A DNA stretch of 45,810 bases from contig JAETOO010000025.1 in assembly GCA_021771715.1 (NCBI GenBank), positions 1-45,810 on the forward strand. Direction: 5' to 3'. Each line of letters begins with the position of its first letter. Within the stretch, counting starts at the first letter, position 1. The position numbers and the translations under genes were made by a program. The DNA comes from Oscillospiraceae bacterium. GTDB lineage: Bacteria; Bacillota; Clostridia; Lachnospirales; Lachnospiraceae. Below are positions 41,778 to 45,810 of this stretch, in pieces. The notes below the pieces were generated by a model, which worked only from the letters and a program-made list of their open reading frames with translations, had not been told where the DNA came from and searched no databases.

Positions 41778-42544
41778 TTTTCCAAATAGACTGCTACGCC
41801 ATCCTCCTCATTTGAAAGTGTTATGGCATCGGCAACATCTTTTACTTCTTGTATCGCATTGCCCATCGCTACACCAATGCCGCATAACTTCAACATACCT
41901 ATATCTGCATAATCGTCTCCAAAAGCAATGATTTCCGATACATCTATATGGCACGCTTCACATACGGCCAAGATTGCCTTTTCTTTTGTAATCCCGCTTT
42001 TCGTAAACTTATACCAATCGCCATCCGAAAAACGCTGGCTGTCAAGTTCCGAAAAATGTGCGCATAATTTCTGCGCTGTAGTGGAATCATGTATTTCAAC
42101 ACATATCTTCAAAGCCTCATGGTCAAAGTCTGAAAAATCCGTATATACGCTGTCGCCCCAGCTTTGATCTTGTTCTTTTGGATCGGTTTTGTAATTCCAA
42201 TAATGAACGTTTAATGTATCAACTGTTATTTCACAATCTGCACCGCATATAGTTCTTGCTGTTTCAATAAAACTGTTTACTTCCGTCACTGAAAAAACAG
42301 ATGAACAGATAATCTTTCCGTTTACCCGCACCAATGCCCCTCCGCTGGAAATCAGGATGTCGGGGTTCAGTTCCTTTAAAAATTTCAGACAGTTTGACTC
42401 GCCTCTTGATGTGGAAATGCCAATCAAGAAGCCTTGCTTTTTGCATTTGGAAACAGATTCCAAAGTATACCGGGACAAGGTTTTGTCATCTCTCAGCAAC
42501 GTGTCGTCCAAGTCAAAAAGCAGTATTCTTTTGGGGTTTCCCAT
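41765..42544 (-). CDS. HAD-IIB (Cof-type) phosphatase
   Basis: 259 residues. Motif I LLFDLDDTLLRDD, motif II STSRGESN, the Lys in ITKEKAI, and motif IV AFGDDYADIGMLK with a VAMGNA stretch are typical of Cof-type phosphatases that dephosphorylate sugar phosphates or flavin precursors. GGGAGGAATATAC precedes the ATG. AT-rich like its neighbours. It overlaps a 35-residue ORF and heads a probable operon with the M24 gene. Confidence 0.88.
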   Translation of the reverse strand: MGNPKRILLFDLDDTLLRDDKTLSRYTLESVSKCKKQGFLIGISTSRGESNCLKFLKELNPDILISSGGALVRVNGKIICSSVFSVTEVNSFIETARTICGADCEITVDTLNVHYWNYKTDPKEQDQSWGDSVYTDFSDFDHEALKICVEIHDSTTAQKLCAHFSELDSQRFSDGDWYKFTKSGITKEKAILAVCEACHIDVSEIIAFGDDYADIGMLKLCGIGVAMGNAIQEVKDVADAITLSNEEDGVAVYLEKWII

Positions 42545-42627
42545 TGTATATTCCTCCCAATTTTATATGCAATCAACGATAAATCTACTTTACCATATTC
42601 TTTGGTAATTTTCATTAAGAACTTTCT

Positions 42628-42670
42628 ATAGGTCACTTTCTGAAAATTTCCGCTTACACGACCTTAGTCA
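42628..42670. repeat. 43-bp direct repeat, left copy
   Basis: Matches 44107-44149 at 41 of 43 positions in the same orientation. It corresponds to the integrase codons for SLxENFRLHDxSH, so the repeat is a shared piece of two integrase relics rather than a proven attachment site. Confidence 0.85.
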
Positions 42671-42716
42671 CCCGTATGTCAAGTACGCGACAAAAAATAA
42701 ACTCTCCGCAAAAGCA
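42630..42716 (+). pseudogene. Tyrosine-recombinase 3' remnant 1 (internally deleted)
   Basis: The plus strand reads RSLSENFRLHDLSH, then jumps to YATKNKLSAK, equivalent to YATREAKRDSAK in the better remnant at 44106-44315. About 30 residues, including the LLGHS catalytic region, are missing. The rest of 42717-42930 shows no gene. Confidence 0.6.
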
Positions 42717-42930
42717 GAAATTCCAAACTACCAATATAATTTGATAGTCTGGGATTTCTTGCTTGTGCTTATTTTTCTGCATGACTAGCTCGGTAGAGAA
42801 AATATTTGTCAAGACGGTCGCTGGAATGCAGAAGCGCTCCTCAGCCAGATTAACCCTGGCCCCTTACGCTCCAGTACAGAAAGGAACTGCTACAAGGGAG
42901 TATGCGCTGCATATGGATCAGTTTTTCTTC

Positions 42931-44019
42931 CTAAATGAAATCAACATCATGATCCTTAATCAGAGCATCCTCACACTGCTTGATATCAGAATACTCATGG
43001 ATGTAGTGAGGTCTCGTCAAGCGAAATGCATGCGTCAGCACCGGGCAATAAGGTTTATCCTTTCTCTGTTCGCCGCTTGTGGGAAATACATAGTTGAATC
43101 CCATATTGGATGCCCGGACAGAGGCGCAGGAAAAATATCGAATACCAATCAACTGATTTTGACGGCCTTTCATTGCCTGCATCTCGCTGCGCACCCATTG
43201 CATTAACAACTGGGGAATAATATATTCTGCGGCAAAAGGATCCTCTTTGTTTACGCGAATGTACGAACACGCCGCAATCACTGGATACCAATGAAGGTAT
43301 GCACCTCTCGCTTCCGAATCTACCAGAATATTTCTATTAACGCTCCGTCCATTTGGTCTCTCATTATCCAATATTGAATTTAAAAAATCCTGTGGTTTGA
43401 CTGCAAGATCAATAAAAGAAATAGGCTTGTTCTCATATTTGTAGTATACATCCGGTTCAAATCTTGCAGCAATAGAATACCCTTTGTGGGGGGTTAGATG
43501 AATCTCCTCACAACACAGTTCCAGCGATGTGCCTAAGTACAGGCTTGGGAAACCTGCAATGCTATACCGATTGGTGGATACCCGGGAACGCATATTGTAT
43601 GGTGTGTGAAAGATCCTTTCCCGCGAATACGGTTGGTTATCCGGAACACCTGCAGCTCGAAATAAATGTACTGGATGATGCCTGTTGCTTTCTTCATACC
43701 GGAATTCATCTATCGCATTTTGAAAATGCAACCCCACAGGTGATAGAATCATTCTAGGCATCAATGTCTCCATGGAGTTGTACGCCTTATTGGGGAATCC
43801 ATTCAAATGATGATTAACTGCTCTAATAATCAAATCGCAGTCTCGCTGGATTTCCCTAACGCTCGACTTGGGTATAACAAACTGGATTTCATTGATATAG
43901 TGGGTATACAGTTCATCCAGTGTTTGGGAAAAATTGCTTCCTCCCCATCGAATCGGAAGGTGAAAGGATTCGTCACGAAATATGCGGCGAAATTCCGGTT
44001 CAGAGATATCAAGAATCAT
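42931..44019 (-). CDS. RES-domain protein
   Basis: 362 residues. The middle has the RES pattern: VHLFRAAG, then a basic region, NRYSIAGFPSLYLGTSLELCCEEI, and a later Ser/Asn-containing stretch. RES proteins are NAD+-degrading or ADP-ribosylating toxins, normally paired with an Xre-type antitoxin. No such partner is next to it, and the N-terminal 110 residues are an extra domain I do not recognise, so it may be a different RES subgroup. The ATG at 44019 has GGGAGG 7 nt upstream. AT-rich and flanked by integrase relics, so probably transferred cargo. Confidence 0.7.
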   Translation of the reverse strand: MILDISEPEFRRIFRDESFHLPIRWGGSNFSQTLDELYTHYINEIQFVIPKSSVREIQRDCDLIIRAVNHHLNGFPNKAYNSMETLMPRMILSPVGLHFQNAIDEFRYEESNRHHPVHLFRAAGVPDNQPYSRERIFHTPYNMRSRVSTNRYSIAGFPSLYLGTSLELCCEEIHLTPHKGYSIAARFEPDVYYKYENKPISFIDLAVKPQDFLNSILDNERPNGRSVNRNILVDSEARGAYLHWYPVIAACSYIRVNKEDPFAAEYIIPQLLMQWVRSEMQAMKGRQNQLIGIRYFSCASVRASNMGFNYVFPTSGEQRKDKPYCPVLTHAFRLTRPHYIHEYSDIKQCEDALIKDHDVDFI

Positions 44020-44105
44020 AAACGGCCCTCCCAAGCATTACTTCCTGAATCAGATTTTATCTCATATTATTCTATTTTTCAACCTTTTTCGCACAGTAAG
44101 GGTAG

Positions 44106-44315
44106 CATAGGTCACTTACTGAAAATTTCCGCTTACACGACTTTAGTCATACCTACACAACAAACCTGTTATCAAACGGGGCGCAGCCAAAAGATGTGCA
44201 GGAACTTTTAGGGCACTCAGATGTAAGCACAACCATGAATATCTATGCGTACGCTACAAGGGAGGCAAAGCGGGATTCCGCAAAACTCTTGGATAAGGTT
44301 GTGGGAATGAATTAA
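44106..44315 (+). pseudogene. Tyrosine-recombinase 3' remnant 2
   Basis: The last 69 codons of a phage-type integrase. ENFRLHDFSHTYTTNLLSNG corresponds to the catalytic HxxR region, with Ser where Arg is expected (HDFSH rather than HDFRH). ELLGHSDVSTTMNIYAYAT holds the second His and the catalytic Tyr. It ends KLLDKVVGMN and a stop. The N-terminal part is missing and a stop codon lies just upstream in frame. Confidence 0.85.
44107..44149. repeat. 43-bp direct repeat, right copy
   Basis: Pairs with 42628-42670 (two mismatches). The interval between copies is about 1.44 kb and holds the RES gene. Confidence 0.85.
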
Positions 44316-44332
44316 AACTGAATAGGAAAAAC

Positions 44333-44373
44333 TTTCCCTTGTGACCTGCCCATGAGAGTAAAAACAAGGGAAA
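44333..44373. terminator. Possible terminator hairpin after integrase remnant 2
   Basis: TTTCCCTTGT (44333-44342) pairs with ACAAGGGAAA (44364-44373) across 21 nt. There is only a weak T tract on either strand. Confidence 0.4.
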
Positions 44374-44463
44374 AAGATACATATTTTGAGGTTAGGCATA
44401 CCGCAAAGCCTTGAAAATAGGGGAAAGGTAAGGCAGTTAGTAGATAAACAGGAATTTACATTT

Positions 44464-44913
44464 TTATAATTTTTCTATTTCTTTCAATGCTTTTTGGATA
44501 TCCTTATGAACTAATGGTTGCATACTATCATCATAAATACATATATTAGCTTTATGAAGTGCGGAAAAAATATCTTCCTTCAATTCTGGTTTATCCTTTG
44601 CAATAATCGGCAACAGCTTAATGCATTGTCTCGCTGTAATCGGTTTAATATCTGTTATGTGCTTTAAATAGTTATCAATGATTTCATCAATTTTATAATC
44701 TTTATCCCATTTTGCATTATAGGCAATCAGTGTAAGCCCTCTTGTGCGGATATAAGAATTATCACTGTCAAGCATTTCGCTTAATCGATCCATATAAGGA
44801 TAAACACAATCTGTTTCAATGCTTTCTTTTTGCAATTCCTGTAATGCCTTGTATGCAACATTATTATTCTTGTCGTACAATAATTCAAATGTTTCTGCTA
44901 TGTTAAATGACAT
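44464..44913 (-). CDS. HEAT-like helical protein (often annotated SufBD protein)
   Basis: 149 residues, almost entirely amphipathic helices in a HEAT-like arrangement, for example YKALQELQKES, DSDNSYIRTRGLTLIAYNAKWD and KPITARQCIKLLPIIAK. Near-identical small proteins occur in many Clostridia, sometimes labelled SufBD protein without evidence; I infer a scaffold or binding role only. The ATG at 44913 has AAAGGAGAA upstream. It is AT-rich and lies between integrase remnants, so probably part of transferred DNA. Confidence 0.75.
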   Translation of the reverse strand: MSFNIAETFELLYDKNNNVAYKALQELQKESIETDCVYPYMDRLSEMLDSDNSYIRTRGLTLIAYNAKWDKDYKIDEIIDNYLKHITDIKPITARQCIKLLPIIAKDKPELKEDIFSALHKANICIYDDSMQPLVHKDIQKALKEIEKL

Positions 44914-44984
44914 AATGTTCTCCTTTACAAACACCGATTTTTCAATTTCTCCTCAATTATACCTTATTACATCCACTTTCACAA

Positions 44985-45203
44985 TCATTCTTCTGCCTTA
45001 TGACCATTTTCCAGCACTGGCGCATAAATTGCCGATATCTTTACTTTCTCTTCGTTACTGTCATTAACCTGCACATAATAATCCCTCACATAGTAAGATA
45101 TATAGTCTCCCTGCAGGGAATACAATTCCAGCGTCCGGAAATCCACCAAGCACAGATCCCTCGACTTTGCCGTTTCATTCCCCAAGCCATATGCCTTCAT
45201 CAT
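44985..45203 (-). CDS. Small hypothetical protein, perhaps a C-terminal fragment
   Basis: 72 residues: LCLVDFRTLELYSLQGDYISYYVRDYYVQVND and a polar tail. It looks protein-like with beta-strand character, but its ribosome site is poor (GGAG almost touching the ATG). Its upstream end meets integrase remnant 3 on the other strand, so it may be the tail of a longer truncated gene. No family recognised. Confidence 0.4.
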   Translation of the reverse strand: MMKAYGLGNETAKSRDLCLVDFRTLELYSLQGDYISYYVRDYYVQVNDSNEEKVKISAIYAPVLENGHKAEE

Positions 45204-45212
45204 CTCCAGTAA

Positions 45213-45362
45213 GTTGATTTAAAATCAATACAGGGGTGGCTCGGTCATAGTACGATTCATACTACAGCTAATATCTATACCCACTTTGATTTCAGCAAAA
45301 AAGTGGCTTCAGCAAATGCGATTATGACGAATTTTCCGTCCATAAAACAGGAGGGATGTTAA
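45213..45362 (+). pseudogene. Tyrosine-recombinase 3' remnant 3
   Basis: The plus strand reads VDLKSIQGWLGHSTIHTT, then NIYTHFDFSKKVASANAI, and a stop at 45360-45362: the C-terminal end of a phage or ICE integrase with the WLGHS and NIYTH(F/L)DF motifs including the catalytic Tyr. A stop (45210-45212) lies directly upstream in frame, so the rest of the gene is gone. It belongs to a different integrase lineage from remnants 1 and 2 and points at the tRNA-Leu gene about 100 bp away. Confidence 0.85.
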
Positions 45363-45418
45363 GCAATTTGGGAGGGATATCGAATAAAAAATGCGATTTT
45401 AGAAATTTTAGAAAAAAT

Positions 45419-45453
45419 AAAAAAAGGCTCAAACCTTGCATTTAAGCCTTTTT
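45419..45453 (-). terminator. Terminator of the tRNA cluster
   Basis: A 9-bp stem (AGCCTTTTT 45445-45453 with AAAAAGGCT 45421-45429) followed on the minus strand by a T-rich tract, just beyond tRNA-Leu. Confidence 0.8.
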
Positions 45454-45459
45454 CCGAAA

Positions 45460-45545
45460 TGCCATAGACCGGGATCGAACCGGTACGGGTATCGCTACCC
45501 ACGGGATTTTAAGTCCCGGGCGTCTGCCAGTTCCGCCACTATGGC
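45460..45545 (-). tRNA. tRNA-Leu(UAA)
   Basis: 86 nt with acceptor stem GCCATAG/CTATGGC, a long variable arm typical of Leu, and anticodon loop CTTAAAA giving UAA. The T-arm sequence GGTTCGATCCC is standard. CCA is not encoded. First in the order seen here from the left; last transcribed. Confidence 0.95.
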
Positions 45546-45603
45546 ATAGCTGATTCAGTATATAAGAGAAGCACCATCCGGATACAACCTTTGGTGCTCC
45601 AAA

Positions 45604-45677
45604 CGACCCAGACGAGACTCGAACTCGTGACCTCCGCCGTGACAGGGCGGCGCTCTAACCAACTGAGCCACTAGGCC
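45604..45677 (-). tRNA. tRNA-Asp(GUC)
   Basis: 74 nt. Acceptor GGCCTAG/CTGGGTC, anticodon loop CTGTCAC giving GUC, T-arm with GAGTTCGAGTCTC, and the expected discriminator G. Confidence 0.95.
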
Positions 45678-45694
45678 ATGTTATTCAATTAAAG

Positions 45695-45768
45695 TGGACC
45701 TTCGGGGACTCGAACCCAGGACCGACCGGTTATGAGCCGGTTGCTCTAACCAACTGAGCTAAAGGTCC
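45695..45768 (-). tRNA. tRNA-Met(CAU)
   Basis: 74 nt. Acceptor GGACCTT/AAGGTCC, anticodon loop CTCATAA giving CAU, discriminator A. It lacks initiator features. Elongator Met is most likely; an Ile2 tRNA with modified C34 has the same gene anticodon and cannot be fully excluded. Confidence 0.9.
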
Positions 45769-45772
45769 AAGA

Positions 45773-45810
45773 AGCCGATGATCGGACTCGAACCGATAAC
45801 CTGCTGATTA
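45773..45810 (-). tRNA. Partial tRNA, probably Thr(UGU)
   Basis: Only the 3' half is inside the window: the T-arm with GGTTCGAGTCC, acceptor strand CATCGGC, and the end of the anticodon arm (TAATCAG). This fits a Thr tRNA whose anticodon UGU is cut by the window edge. Confidence 0.65.

Noticed and set aside
42628-42670. 43-bp repeats as attachment sites of a small mobile element
   Set aside because: Both copies are readable as integrase coding sequence, which explains their similarity without invoking att sites.

Overview
The window looks like chromosome of a GC-rich member of the Firmicutes, class Clostridia, most likely family Lachnospiraceae. The reasons are strong AGGAGG ribosome-binding sites, TTGACA/TATAAT promoters, a Gram-positive LexA box in front of recA, a THF riboswitch in front of fhs, the pyrH-frr-uppS-cdsA-dxr-rseP order, RNase Y, and small families typical of that group (DUF6472, DUF2200, DUF5655). 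I cannot name the species. Nearly all genes are on the minus strand; the main plus-strand genes are a MATE transporter and a two-gene surface-polysaccharide operon.

Layout. 1-1.3 kb: 5' part of fhs with promoter and THF riboswitch, then a compact 153-nt multi-armed inverted-repeat element. 1.3-6.6 kb: YdcF-like membrane protein, SEC-C protein, DUF5655/DUF1801 pair, double GNAT protein, DUF2200 protein and an Eis-like acetyltransferase. 7.0-10.5 kb: MATE pump and an AbiEi/AbiEii type IV toxin-antitoxin operon with a clear promoter/operator. 10.7-14.1 kb: DUF6472 protein, PfkB kinase, ADP-ribosylglycohydrolase, D-lactate-dehydrogenase-like enzyme. 14.1-23.5 kb: core genes rny, recX, recA, rseP, dxr, cdsA, uppS, frr, pyrH. 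23.6-26.6 kb: cation P-type ATPase. 26.8-29.7 kb: CapK/PaaK-like ligase and flippase. 30.1-35.2 kb: histidine kinase/response regulator, then a Na/Pi cotransporter behind a Pho-box-like repeat array. 35.2-38.8 kb: HAD phosphatase, FliB-like protein, and a stand-alone OadB-type carrier behind a yybP-ykoY (Mn2+) riboswitch. 39.0-40.8 kb: hydrolase-rhodanese fusion and an MBL-fold hydrolase. 40.9-45.4 kb: AT-richer accessory stretch with M24 peptidase-like, HAD, RES-domain and HEAT-like genes and three decayed tyrosine-recombinase 3' ends, beside a tRNA cluster (Leu, Asp, Met, partial Thr).

Points that stand out. (1) An orphan decarboxylase-pump beta subunit appears to be controlled by a manganese riboswitch whose P1 helix and terminator are mutually exclusive. 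(2) The folded element at 1099-1251 has nested perfect stems and no assignable family. (3) Short tandem arrays (15, 20, 37, 38 and 39 bp) recur, several straddling or abutting gene ends. (4) Integrase relics of different ages lie beside a tRNA cluster and flank a RES gene. (5) One reading frame carries a hydrolase and a rhodanese, with an intact internal Shine-Dalgarno before the rhodanese.

All calls rest on reading the sequence and on remembered family features; no searches were run.
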